The notes under the pieces were generated by a model. That model was not told the origin of the DNA. It ran no database searches and was given only the letters and a program-made list of their open reading frames with translations. Positions 5,713 through 13,621 of a DNA stretch of 15,073 nt are shown piece after piece (within the stretch, counting starts at the first letter, position 1; each line of letters begins with the position of its first letter). Made by a program: the position numbers and the translations under genes. This stretch comes from CBDULQ01 sp965368115 (GTDB lineage Bacteria > Pseudomonadota > Gammaproteobacteria > SZUA-229). The stretch is from positions 1 through 15,073 of the forward strand of contig CBDULQ010000073.1 of NCBI GenBank assembly GCA_965368115.1, given 5' to 3'.

Positions 5713-7992
5713 TTGAAGCATCTGCGTTCCAGAATCTCACCAAAACTGGTGCTGTACATCGTGGTGTTCAGTTCCTGTATTACCCTGCTGCTGACGATCA
5801 TCCAGCTGCGCCTGGATTACAACCACGGCGTCGAAACCATTCATCAAAGACTGGAACAGATTCGCCTGACCAACCTGTCGGTGATCCGGCAATCATTGTG
5901 GACCTATGACAATGACTCCATCCGCACTCAGCTGGAAGGTATGTTGCGCATTCCCGATGTCATTGCCATCCAGCTCAATGATGCAGAGGACACTATTTTA
6001 TTTGCGCTGGGGGATTTACAGACCGAACACGTCATAAGCGAACAATTCACCGTGTACCGCGAATTCCGCGGCGAGAATATCAAACTCGGCGAATTGACAG
6101 TAACCGCCACCAAGAACAACCTCTACCAGAAACTGGTCGATACGACACTGGTGATACTGGTTTCCCAGGGCGTGAAAACGTTTTTTGTCAGTGCATTCAC
6201 TCTGGCCCTGTTTTACTTCATGGTGACTCGTCACATCGTGCACATTGCCGAACACCAGGAAGCCATCGATCTCGACCATCAACCGAACCCACTCAAGCTC
6301 AAACGCCGCAGTAAAAATCACCGGCCCGACGAACTGGATATGCTGGTCGACGGCTATAACATCATGACCGACAATTATTATCGCAGCTTTAATATTGTCG
6401 CTGCACAGCGCGATCGCCTGGCGCAGAACGAAGCGCGCAGCAAGGCCATATTCAATTCAATTACCGACAGCATTATCGTCACCGATACGGGGCGAAATAT
6501 CATTCTGGTCAATGAAGAATTTCATCGTCAGTTCGGTTACAGCAGCGAGGAAGTCGTCGGCAACACAACACGCATGCTGTATGCCGACCCGGCCGAGTAC
6601 GAACAACAGGGCATGCTACGTTACCAGGCCGGTGCCGCAACAAACACCGATACTTATGAGGTCAGTTACATTCGCAAGAACGGATCGATTTTTCCCAGCG
6701 AAACACTGGGCGGACAGATCCGTTTACCGGACGGCACGCTGATCGGTTATATCGGTATCATTCGCGACATCAGTTACCGCAAACAGGCGGAAGAAGATTA
6801 TCGCATGTTGTTGCGCGAGCTCCAGCAGGCACAGAAGATGGAATCCATCGGTCATCTAACCGGCGGTATCGCGCACGATTTCAACAACATACTTGCCAGC
6901 GTACTGGGATATACCGACCTGGCCCTCAATATCGTCACCGCCGAAGGCCACGAGAAGCTGCATCAATACCTGAACAATATTCGTATCAGTAGCGAACGCG
7001 CCAGCAATCTGGTCAGTCAGATGCTGGCCTTCAGTCGCAACACACCCAGTGAACCTGAAGCGGTGCAGGCACTGCAGGTGATACTGGAAACCATCGACAT
7101 ACTGGCGCCCACCCTGCCCTCCAGCATTCGCATCGACACTTACCTGGATGACGAACTACCCGACATCATGGTGGACAAGACCCAGTTGCAGCAGGTGCTG
7201 ATCAATATTTGTGTGAATGCCAAGGATGCCATGAATGCAGAAGGCGTACTCAGCGTATCATTGTCTTTACGCACCGACCTGACGTTAAACTGTAACTCCT
7301 GCCATTCATCGATACAGGGTGACTTTATCGATATTGCCATCAGCGATACCGGCACCGGCATCGACAGCAAAACCCTCACCCATATCTTTGATCCTTTTTT
7401 CACCACCAAGGAAGTCGGTAAAGGCACCGGTATGGGTCTGTCGGTGGTGCACGGCATCATGCATCAGCACGGTGCGCATATCAACGTCATCTCGCATCAG
7501 GATCTGGGCACCACGTTCCATCTGCTGTTTCCACCTGCAGAAGTCCCGAGTGAAACCGTCGAAGACGAAAACCGGTCGCATGCAGAGGCACATAGTGGTC
7601 ACGGACAGCACCTGCTGGTTGTCGACGATGAAATCCTGATACTGGATTATTTGCGAACCCTGCTGGAAAAACACAACTATCGAGTCACCGCCTGCAACGA
7701 CAGTCGCCAGGCGCTGGAAATGCTGACTGCGGAAAATGCCGCGTTCGATTTGCTAATTACTGATCAGACCATGCCTCACATCACCGGTCTCAATCTGATC
7801 CGCGTATTACGCGACATGGGTAAGGCGATACCTGTAATCCTGTGTACCGGATACAGTGAAAAAGTTGATGCGAGCAATATCGGCCAGTTGGGCGTCGATG
7901 CCTATATCGAAAAGCCCATCAACCAGCAGGATCTGTTTTACCAGTTGCAACGCCTGTTACAACTGCCCAGATCTCAGTTATCTTCGACGTAA
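5713..7992 (+). CDS. Hybrid sensor histidine kinase (periplasmic sensor, PAS, HisKA, HATPase, receiver)
   Basis: I start it at TTG 5713, one base after the stop of the upstream gene; residues below count from there (759 in all). An ATG at 5656, inside the previous gene, would add 19 residues. Membrane segments at about 11-31 and 143-171 enclose a periplasmic sensor of some 110 residues that I cannot assign. A short linker leads to a PAS domain (about 241-359), HisKA with phospho-accepting H388 in GGIAHDFNN, and HATPase with N502, DTGTGID (545-551), FDPFFTT and GKGTGMGL (569-576). The C-terminal receiver has D638/D639, phospho-site D684, T712 and K734. A CNSCH motif sits at 527-531, just before the DTG box. 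No Hpt domain or separate output regulator is visible. The 3' end overlaps tmk tail to tail by 19 bases. Confidence 0.93.
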   Translation: MKHLRSRISPKLVLYIVVFSSCITLLLTIIQLRLDYNHGVETIHQRLEQIRLTNLSVIRQSLWTYDNDSIRTQLEGMLRIPDVIAIQLNDAEDTILFALGDLQTEHVISEQFTVYREFRGENIKLGELTVTATKNNLYQKLVDTTLVILVSQGVKTFFVSAFTLALFYFMVTRHIVHIAEHQEAIDLDHQPNPLKLKRRSKNHRPDELDMLVDGYNIMTDNYYRSFNIVAAQRDRLAQNEARSKAIFNSITDSIIVTDTGRNIILVNEEFHRQFGYSSEEVVGNTTRMLYADPAEYEQQGMLRYQAGAATNTDTYEVSYIRKNGSIFPSETLGGQIRLPDGTLIGYIGIIRDISYRKQAEEDYRMLLRELQQAQKMESIGHLTGGIAHDFNNILASVLGYTDLALNIVTAEGHEKLHQYLNNIRISSERASNLVSQMLAFSRNTPSEPEAVQALQVILETIDILAPTLPSSIRIDTYLDDELPDIMVDKTQLQQVLINICVNAKDAMNAEGVLSVSLSLRTDLTLNCNSCHSSIQGDFIDIAISDTGTGIDSKTLTHIFDPFFTTKEVGKGTGMGLSVVHGIMHQHGAHINVISHQDLGTTFHLLFPPAEVPSETVEDENRSHAEAHSGHGQHLLVVDDEILILDYLRTLLEKHNYRVTACNDSRQALEMLTAENAAFDLLITDQTMPHITGLNLIRVLRDMGKAIPVILCTGYSEKVDASNIGQLGVDAYIEKPINQQDLFYQLQRLLQLPRSQLSST

Positions 7993-8615
7993 CCACCCAT
8001 TACCTCGGCAATCTGCGCCTGTACCCTGGCCAGGTCGCACGAGGCATCGATCACCTTGATGCGTCCCGGTTCCGCTTTGGCGCGACTCAGATAGACGTTA
8101 CGCACGCGCTCGAAGAATGCATCCCGCTCCTGTTCGAATCGATCCGGCGCACTGCGTTTGCCGGCGCGTTCACGGCCCACTTCCACCGGCGCATCGAGCA
8201 ACAGGGTCAGGTCGGGACGCAGCTCGCCCTGTACCCAGTGTTCCAGCCCCTCGATACGCGACATATCGAGCTGACGCCCGCCGCCCTGGTAGGCATAAGT
8301 TGCATCGGTGAAACGATCACAGAGCACCCATTGACCCCGTAACAGCGCCGGACGAATCACCTGGGCGATATGTTCGGCACGTGCGGCAAACATCAACATC
8401 AGTTCCGTGTCGTCGGCCATCCCCTTGAACTGATCCCCGAGCAAAATATCGCGTAAGGCTTCACCGAGTAGTGTACCACCCGGCTCGCGGGTGACGATGA
8501 ATTCGATACCCTGTTTGCTCAACAGGTTCTTGATGAATTCCAGATTGCTGGTTTTGCCAACACCCTCACTCCCTTCGAGTGTAATAAACAGGCCTTTTTT
8601 TATTTTATCGTTCAT
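7974..8615 (-). CDS. tmk: Thymidylate kinase
   Basis: Tmk phosphorylates dTMP to dTDP using ATP, a cytoplasmic step of dTTP supply. The 213 residues are the normal length. The P-loop GSEGVGKT is at 15-22, TREPGGT at 42-48 contacts the nucleotide, the DRF motif is at 100-102 followed by DATYAYQGGGR, and the lid region RERAGKRSAPDRFE at 148-161 carries arginines as in E. coli-type enzymes. It follows mltG by 14 bases, has no clear ribosome binding site, and may depend on translation coming through from mltG. Its last codons overlap the end of the convergent histidine kinase by 19 bases. In relatives holB comes next; here the sensor pair intervenes. Confidence 0.97.
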   Translation of the reverse strand: MNDKIKKGLFITLEGSEGVGKTSNLEFIKNLLSKQGIEFIVTREPGGTLLGEALRDILLGDQFKGMADDTELMLMFAARAEHIAQVIRPALLRGQWVLCDRFTDATYAYQGGGRQLDMSRIEGLEHWVQGELRPDLTLLLDAPVEVGRERAGKRSAPDRFEQERDAFFERVRNVYLSRAKAEPGRIKVIDASCDLARVQAQIAEVMGGYVEDN

Positions 8616-8629
8616 GATCGATGGTTTGC

Positions 8630-9631
8630 TCAGCGTCGTTTGCGTTGATATTTATCCACGGCAGCTTCGTGTTCCTGGAGGGTCTCGGAGAACACGTGAC
8701 TGCCGGATTCGTCACCCCGGGCAACGAAATACAGATAAGGCGTATCGTCCGGGTTCATCACGGCATCGATGGCACCCTGTCCAGGCATGGCAATGGGTGT
8801 GGGTGGTAGTCCCCGGCGAGTATAAGTATTGTACGGCGTATCGCGGCGTAAATCGCGGAATCGAATATCACCGTCGAAGCTTCGCCCCAGACCATAGATT
8901 ACGGTTGGATCGGTCTGTAGACGCATTCCCTTGCGTAGACGATTGATGAACACGCCGGCTATGCGGGTTCGCTCACTGGCCAGTGCACTTTCTTTTTCCA
9001 CAATCGAAGCCATGATCAGGGCTTCATAAGGTGTATTAAACGGCAAACCGGTCGCACGGCCTTCCCAGGCCGCCATGAGTCGACGCTGCATTTCTTCATA
9101 GGCTTGCCGCAACAGTTGCACTTCATCCATACCCCTGGGGAAATGGTATGTATCAGGATAAAAGCGTCCTTCGGGGTGTTCGCCAGGATAACCGATCGCT
9201 TCCATAATGCTCGCATCACTGGCGTTTTTAAGTGTATGCCTTAAATATTCCGAGCTATTGATCTTTTCCATCATCTGCCAGAACGTCCAGCCTTCCACAA
9301 GCGTAATGGAATACAGGCGCACCCTGCCGACAACCATATCGTCCAGCAATTGCAGCGGCGTCATACCCGGTTGCAACTGGTATTCTCCGGCTTTCAGCTT
9401 ACGCGCATCTCCGGATAGACGAGTCCATAAACGGAAATATAGCGGACGATAAAGAACACCTTCACGATGCAGCTCACCCGTCATGGCCGATACCGATGCA
9501 CCGGGTTTGAATTCATATATCCGCGTTTTTTCAAGTTGCATCGGCGACGTCATGAACAGGAACATATCCGCTGCCAACGCCAGTAACGCGATGAATATTG
9601 TAAAAAGGCTTATTTTAATCAGTCTGGACAT
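8630..9631 (-). CDS. mltG: Endolytic murein transglycosylase MltG (YceG)
   Basis: MltG is an inner-membrane enzyme that cleaves nascent glycan strands and is thought to set strand ends during peptidoglycan synthesis. The 333 residues match the family. One membrane anchor lies at about 5-28, followed by a periplasmic region with a LysM-like part and the YceG domain. The signature ASIVEKESALASER (208-221), containing the catalytic glutamate, and then VFINRLRKGMRLQTDPTVIYGLG, TPYNTYTRRGLPPTPIAMPG and YLYFVARGDESGSHVF are all present. Its start overlaps the end of pabC by 17 bases, with a GGGAG ribosome binding site inside pabC, so the two are translated from the same message. The pabC-mltG-tmk order is conserved in gammaproteobacteria. 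Confidence 0.96.
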   Translation of the reverse strand: MSRLIKISLFTIFIALLALAADMFLFMTSPMQLEKTRIYEFKPGASVSAMTGELHREGVLYRPLYFRLWTRLSGDARKLKAGEYQLQPGMTPLQLLDDMVVGRVRLYSITLVEGWTFWQMMEKINSSEYLRHTLKNASDASIMEAIGYPGEHPEGRFYPDTYHFPRGMDEVQLLRQAYEEMQRRLMAAWEGRATGLPFNTPYEALIMASIVEKESALASERTRIAGVFINRLRKGMRLQTDPTVIYGLGRSFDGDIRFRDLRRDTPYNTYTRRGLPPTPIAMPGQGAIDAVMNPDDTPYLYFVARGDESGSHVFSETLQEHEAAVDKYQRKRR

Positions 9632-10451
9632 TGACGGCTCCCAGATCCATATCCAGATGTTGCAACATTAATTCAGTCACTTCGCCTCGCTTGAAATGCT
9701 GTCCTTCGATATCGATCACCGGCCAGATTCCGATGATGCTATTGGTTACAAAAATTTCGTCCATCGTCATTAGTCGTTTTCTATCCATGGCAATCTGCTG
9801 TACAACAAGACCCAGCTGTTTGGCCAGTTCGATAACCCGGTTGCGAATAATACCCTCGATACCGGATTTTTTCAGAATCGGTGTGTACAGCATTCGATTC
9901 TGAACCATAAATACATTGCTCATTGTGCCCTCGATCACATGACCCAGATCATCGCACATCAGCCCTTCCGCAATCTGTTCGTCGCGCCATTCATTGCGCG
10001 CCAGCACACTGTCCAGTCGATTGAGATGTTTAATACCGGCCAGTTGACTGTTGCTCGATACCGGCGTCCTGCAGATACGGAGTTTAATGCCCGCAGCTTG
10101 TCGAGCTTCGATATACCCGGGTAGTTCGTAAACGGCAACCGCCCTTGTGCACTGCACCCTGTCCGGTGCGCGGTAACCCCGTCCGCCACTGCCGCGGGTC
10201 AGCAGCAGTTTGATAACCGCATCGTCCGTAACATCCAGGGTACGGATATCGTCCAGCCATTGCTGCGCATCGATCGGTGGCAGACCCAGGCGCTGACAAC
10301 CCTGCTGCATACGCTGTAGATGCGCCTGCCAGAATTGCAGACGTCCCCCGCGTAACGCAATGGTTTCGAACAGGCCGTCACCATAGTGCAGACCGCGATC
10401 ACTAAAGTCGATCTGCGTTGCGGGTCGGCCATTGATCAGTAGTCGATTCAT
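9615..10451 (-). CDS. pabC: Aminodeoxychorismate lyase
   Basis: PabC is a pyridoxal-phosphate enzyme of fold type IV that splits 4-amino-4-deoxychorismate into p-aminobenzoate and pyruvate for folate synthesis. The 278 residues fit the family (about 270). Visible blocks are FSDRGLHYGDGLFET at 16-30, the PLP lysine K141 in AGIKHLNRLDSVLARNE, and EGTMSNVFMV further on, a segment of the cofactor phosphate site. It starts 19 bases after pabB, the gene for the preceding step, and overlaps mltG. A branched-chain aminotransferase or D-amino-acid transaminase is the only alternative in the fold, and the short RLD motif after the lysine plus the context make PabC the better call. Confidence 0.95.
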   Translation of the reverse strand: MNRLLINGRPATQIDFSDRGLHYGDGLFETIALRGGRLQFWQAHLQRMQQGCQRLGLPPIDAQQWLDDIRTLDVTDDAVIKLLLTRGSGGRGYRAPDRVQCTRAVAVYELPGYIEARQAAGIKLRICRTPVSSNSQLAGIKHLNRLDSVLARNEWRDEQIAEGLMCDDLGHVIEGTMSNVFMVQNRMLYTPILKKSGIEGIIRNRVIELAKQLGLVVQQIAMDRKRLMTMDEIFVTNSIIGIWPVIDIEGQHFKRGEVTELMLQHLDMDLGAVNVQTD

Positions 10452-10470
10452 GTCCCGATAGTTTACCGTA

Positions 10471-11820
10471 TCAGTTGACCGATTTTGGCGTCGTCAGTGC
10501 CATGATCAAACCCTTGGCCTTGGCGCGTGTTTCCGCCAGTTCGTGTTGCGGACTGGAATCCGCTACGATGCCGCCACCGGCACGAAACCGAATCTGCTCG
10601 CCATTTCGTACCAGGGTACGAATCAGGATATTCAGATCCATACTGCCGTCCCGGTTTAAGTAACCGAGTGAACCGGTATAAGCGCCACGTCCGGTCTGTT
10701 CCAGTTCGGCAAGAATTTCCATGCAACGCACCTTGGGACACCCGGTAATGGTCCCACCGGGAAACACGGCGCGGATCACCGCTGCCGGCGTGACATCATC
10801 TCGCAATTCGCCACGTACATTGGACACGATGTGGTGCACATGCTGATAACTTTCCAGCGCCATCAGTTCACTGACTTCGACACTGCCCGCTCTACAGATG
10901 CGGCCCAGATCATTGCGTTCCAGGTCGATCAGCATGATATGTTCGGCACGTTCTTTGGGATGGCCCAGCAGTTCTGCAGACAGGGCGCGATCTTCATTGT
11001 CGGATGCGGATCGCGGTCGTGTGCCGGCGATGGGCCGGGTCTGTACCCGGCGTCCACGCACCTCCACCAGGCGTTCCGGCGAAGAACTGATAATCGCTCG
11101 ATCGCCCCAGCTCAACAACGCATTGAACGGCCCCGGATTGCTCTGGCTCAGGCGTCGGTAAATACTCGCGTGATTAACCGGCTGCACGAGTTCCGTGTGC
11201 CAGGCCCGCGACAGATTGACCTGGAACACATCACCTTCGACGATGTAATCTTTGATCTGCTCCACCTGTTGCAGATAGGCCCGGGCATCGTCTTCATTGA
11301 GTTCGCCGATGGCCACCGTTTGTTGATAGTTGTGCGCGGTCTGCGGCGTCAGCCGTGCGATGTCATCGAGCATTTGTGCGGCCAGATCCGGTGTATCGTT
11401 TTCCCACACCAGAGTCGCCTGCTGCAACTGATGATCGACCACGATGGCTGCGGGAATACGCACCATGTGCGCCACCGGCAAGCCATCCCGGGCTCGAGGC
11501 AACTGCAGTCCCGGCTCGATCTCCGCCGCCAGTTCATAGCCCAGGTAAAGCAACCAGCCGCCGTAAAACGGGAGTTCGGAATTTTGCTGAGGGACCTGCT
11601 CGGCATGAAACTGATCGTCCAGCTGTTGCAGGAAATCGCCGGGCTGCTCGACAGTCAGTGCATGTTGCGGGAAGGCAAACAGAATATCGTAACGGGCCAG
11701 GTCGTTACCGCGCGCATTGCTGGCCAGCAGATGGGGATAGCGTTCGGGATTGATGCTGTGCAGGGCCAGCAGATCCGGGACCTGCTCCAGGGTTCTGGTC
11801 TGGAAATAGGAATTCGCCAT
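10471..11820 (-). CDS. pabB: Aminodeoxychorismate synthase component I
   Basis: PabB converts chorismate to aminodeoxychorismate, using ammonia passed from a glutamine amidotransferase partner (PabA/TrpG), which is not in this window. The 449 residues fit the family. An N-terminal part with FYGGWLLYLGYELAAEIEP (85-103) is followed by the chorismate-binding domain: GDVFQVNLSRAW (196-207), ISSSPERLVEV (244-254), PIAGTRPR (263-270), DLERNDLGR (299-307), HHIVSNVRGEL (329-339), PGGTITGCPKVRCMEI (354-369) and FRAGGGIVADS (412-422). Position 265 is Ala where E. coli PabB has the nucleophilic lysine (PIKGT), so it belongs to the lysine-free type. TrpE is an alternative, but placement directly before pabC decides for PabB. 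A GAGG ribosome binding site precedes the ATG, 26 bases after fabF. Confidence 0.92.
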   Translation of the reverse strand: MANSYFQTRTLEQVPDLLALHSINPERYPHLLASNARGNDLARYDILFAFPQHALTVEQPGDFLQQLDDQFHAEQVPQQNSELPFYGGWLLYLGYELAAEIEPGLQLPRARDGLPVAHMVRIPAAIVVDHQLQQATLVWENDTPDLAAQMLDDIARLTPQTAHNYQQTVAIGELNEDDARAYLQQVEQIKDYIVEGDVFQVNLSRAWHTELVQPVNHASIYRRLSQSNPGPFNALLSWGDRAIISSSPERLVEVRGRRVQTRPIAGTRPRSASDNEDRALSAELLGHPKERAEHIMLIDLERNDLGRICRAGSVEVSELMALESYQHVHHIVSNVRGELRDDVTPAAVIRAVFPGGTITGCPKVRCMEILAELEQTGRGAYTGSLGYLNRDGSMDLNILIRTLVRNGEQIRFRAGGGIVADSSPQHELAETRAKAKGLIMALTTPKSVN

Positions 11821-11846
11821 TGACCTCGACCCTGGAGTGGATTGAC

Positions 11847-13085
11847 TTAAATCTTTTTGAACAGCAGGGTTCCGTTAGTGCCGCCAAAACCGAAGGAGTT
11901 GGAAATCGCCACGTCGATCTTCATATCCCGCGCCGTGTTGGGCACGAAATCCAGATCGCAGGCCGGGTCCTGGTTGACCAGGTTAATGGTCGGGGACGCC
12001 ACCTGATCACGCATGGCCAACACGGTGAACACGGCTTCGATACCACCCGCCGCACCCAGCAGGTGGCCGGTCATGGATTTGGTAGAGGTCACTGCCAGCT
12101 TGTAGGCGTGATCACCGAAAGCGGCTTTCACTGCAGCGGTTTCCGCTACGTCACCTGCCGGCGTCGAGGTACCGTGAGCATTCACGAAATCCACCTGGTC
12201 CGGATTGATGCCCGCATCCTTCATGGCATTCACCATGCAACGCGCAGCACCTTCACCGCCTTCCGACGGTTGCGTCATGTGATAGGCGTCGCCGCTCAGG
12301 CCGAAACCACTCAGTTCGCAATAGATGTTGGCGCCACGGGCTTTGGCATGTTCGTACTCTTCCAGCACCAGTACACCGGCGCCGTCGCCGAGTACGAAAC
12401 CGTCGCGATCCTGGTCCCAGGGACGACTGGCGGTTTCCGGGGAATCATTACGCGTCGACAGGGCACGCGCCGCGGCGAAGCCGCCGATGCCCATTGGCGA
12501 TGAAGCCTTCTCGGCACCACCGGCGATCATCACGTCCGCGTCACCGTAGGCAATCATCCGGCCTGCTTCGCCGATGCTATGGGTACCGGTTGTACAGGCG
12601 GTAACGATGGCAATGTTCGGGCCCTTCATGCCGTACATGATGGACAGGTTGCCGGAAATCATATTGATGATGGAACCCGGCACCATGAATGGAGAAATCT
12701 TACGCGGGCCACCCTTGTCGAGCAGTTCCTTGTTGCGTTCGATCATCGGCAGGCCACCGATACCCGAACCGATGGAAACACCGATGCGTTCCGCATTGGC
12801 TTCGGTTACTTCGATACCGGAATCCTGAATCGCCTGTACTGCAGCGGCGATGCCGTAATGGATAAAGCTATCCATCTTCTTGATGTCTTTTTTACCGATG
12901 TACTGTTCCGGGTCGAAGTCTTTCACCGTGCAGGCAAACTTGACGGAAAAATCGGCAGTATCGAATTCCGTGATCGGCGCGGCACCACTCTTGCCGGCCA
13001 GAATGTTTTCCCAGGACTGCTTGATGTTCAGGCCCACGGGGGACACGATACCCAGACCTGTAACCACGACGCGACGTTTAGCCAA
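11847..13085 (-). CDS. fabF: 3-oxoacyl-ACP synthase II
   Basis: FabF (KAS II) condenses malonyl-ACP with acyl-ACP in each elongation round of type II fatty-acid synthesis. The 412 residues fit the family. The catalytic set is complete: C164 in VTACTTG, H304 in NAHGTST, K336 in TSTKSMTGH and H341, followed by the glycine-rich end SNSFGFGGTNGTLLF. The start is TTG at 13083-13085, supported by a GGAG box seven bases upstream and by the family N-terminus AKRRVVVTGLG. An intrinsic terminator lies between acpP and this gene, in a 150-base gap, so fabF depends on read-through or its own promoter. A TGTAAT at 13148-13153 on the minus strand is a possible -10, but no -35 is evident. Confidence 0.97.
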   Translation of the reverse strand: MAKRRVVVTGLGIVSPVGLNIKQSWENILAGKSGAAPITEFDTADFSVKFACTVKDFDPEQYIGKKDIKKMDSFIHYGIAAAVQAIQDSGIEVTEANAERIGVSIGSGIGGLPMIERNKELLDKGGPRKISPFMVPGSIINMISGNLSIMYGMKGPNIAIVTACTTGTHSIGEAGRMIAYGDADVMIAGGAEKASSPMGIGGFAAARALSTRNDSPETASRPWDQDRDGFVLGDGAGVLVLEEYEHAKARGANIYCELSGFGLSGDAYHMTQPSEGGEGAARCMVNAMKDAGINPDQVDFVNAHGTSTPAGDVAETAAVKAAFGDHAYKLAVTSTKSMTGHLLGAAGGIEAVFTVLAMRDQVASPTINLVNQDPACDLDFVPNTARDMKIDVAISNSFGFGGTNGTLLFKKI

Positions 13086-13192
13086 AGAAATTCTCCAGGA
13101 TGATCATTGGACGGGCTGAAGCTGCCCCAGATACACAAAACCCGGACATTACACCCATGACTGGGAGCCGGGAGGACATCAACAGAACCAAC

Positions 13193-13224
13193 AAAAAAAG
13201 GGCAGACCAGGTCTGCCCTTTTTT
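13193..13224 (-). terminator. Intrinsic terminator after acpP
   Basis: A GC-rich stem with arms GGGCAGAC (13200-13207) and GTCTGCCC (13211-13218) and a 3-base loop is flanked by a run of seven A on the left and six T on the right. Read on the minus strand it is a stem followed by seven T, starting 12 bases after the acpP stop. It would also work on the plus strand, but no plus-strand gene leads into it. Confidence 0.9.
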
Positions 13225-13235
13225 AACAGTACGGA

Positions 13236-13469
13236 TTAGCTGTGAGCGTTAACATAGTCCAGCGCTTGCTGAACTGTGGTAATCTTTTCTGCTTCTTCGT
13301 CTGGAATTTCGCACTCGAATTCTTCTTCCAGAGCCATTACCAACTCAACAGTGTCGAGTGAGTCTGCACCGAGATCATCAACGAAAGAAGCACTGTTGGT
13401 CACTTCATCTTCTTTGACGCCCAGTTGTTCAACTACGATTTTGCGCACGCGTTCTTCAACACTGCTCAT
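13236..13469 (-). CDS. acpP: Acyl carrier protein
   Basis: AcpP carries growing acyl chains on a phosphopantetheine arm through fatty-acid synthesis and donates them to lipid pathways. The product has 77 residues, the usual length, is strongly acidic, and has the attachment site S37 in GADSLDTVELVMALEEEF. I start it at ATG 13467-13469, giving SSVEERVRKIVVEQLGV as in other gammaproteobacteria, with an AGAGG ribosome binding site eight bases upstream. A longer frame from 13535 would add 22 residues unknown in the family and run through a leader hairpin, so I reject it. The gene is separated from fabG by 152 AT-rich bases holding a hairpin and a palindrome, and is followed by a strong terminator, suggesting a separate, abundant short transcript. 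Confidence 0.98.
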   Translation of the reverse strand: MSSVEERVRKIVVEQLGVKEDEVTNSASFVDDLGADSLDTVELVMALEEEFECEIPDEEAEKITTVQQALDYVNAHS

Positions 13470-13500
13470 GAAATTTTCCTCTTTTGGTTCAAATAATTGA

Positions 13501-13533
13501 GCTGCGGCGTATTTTAGATAATTACGCCACAGC
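13501..13533 (-). promoter_or_regulatory. Hairpin in the acpP 5' leader
   Basis: On the minus strand the arms GCTGTGGCGTA (13533-13523) and TACGCCGCAGC (13511-13501) pair over 11 bases with one G-U pair in RNA, around an 11-base AT-rich loop. The structure ends 31 bases before the acpP ATG and just upstream of the ribosome binding site. No T run follows, so it is not an intrinsic terminator for fabG. It may stabilise the acpP message or be a binding site in DNA; which one cannot be told here. Confidence 0.5.
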
Positions 13534-13538
13534 ATGCC

Positions 13539-13553
13539 AGTTAATTTTTAACT
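13539..13553. repeat. Short AT-rich palindrome upstream of acpP
   Basis: AGTTAA (13539-13544) and TTAACT (13548-13553) form perfect 6-base arms around TTT. The same AGTTAAAAAT string recurs at about 13608-13617, near the fabG stop, in the opposite orientation to its copy in the palindrome. This could be part of a promoter or operator for acpP, but AT-rich DNA gives such matches easily. Confidence 0.25.
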
Positions 13554-13621
13554 CAAATGAAACAGTGTATATTTATTATTTTACAATAACTTACAACACA
13601 CTATTAAAGTTAAAAATCACC

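Noticed and set aside
7291..7305. CNSCH as a true c-type heme site
   Set aside because: The motif lies in the cytoplasmic ATPase domain, where the heme c attachment machinery does not act; kept only as a possible metal or redox site.
10831..11823. 330-codon frame antisense to pabB
   Set aside because: pabB has all its family motifs on the other strand; this frame shows only the His/Gln/Arg-rich shadow composition.
13470..13535. Longer N-terminus for acpP
   Set aside because: Acyl carrier proteins of this type start at the inner ATG, which has a good ribosome binding site; the extension overlaps a leader hairpin and is unlike the family.
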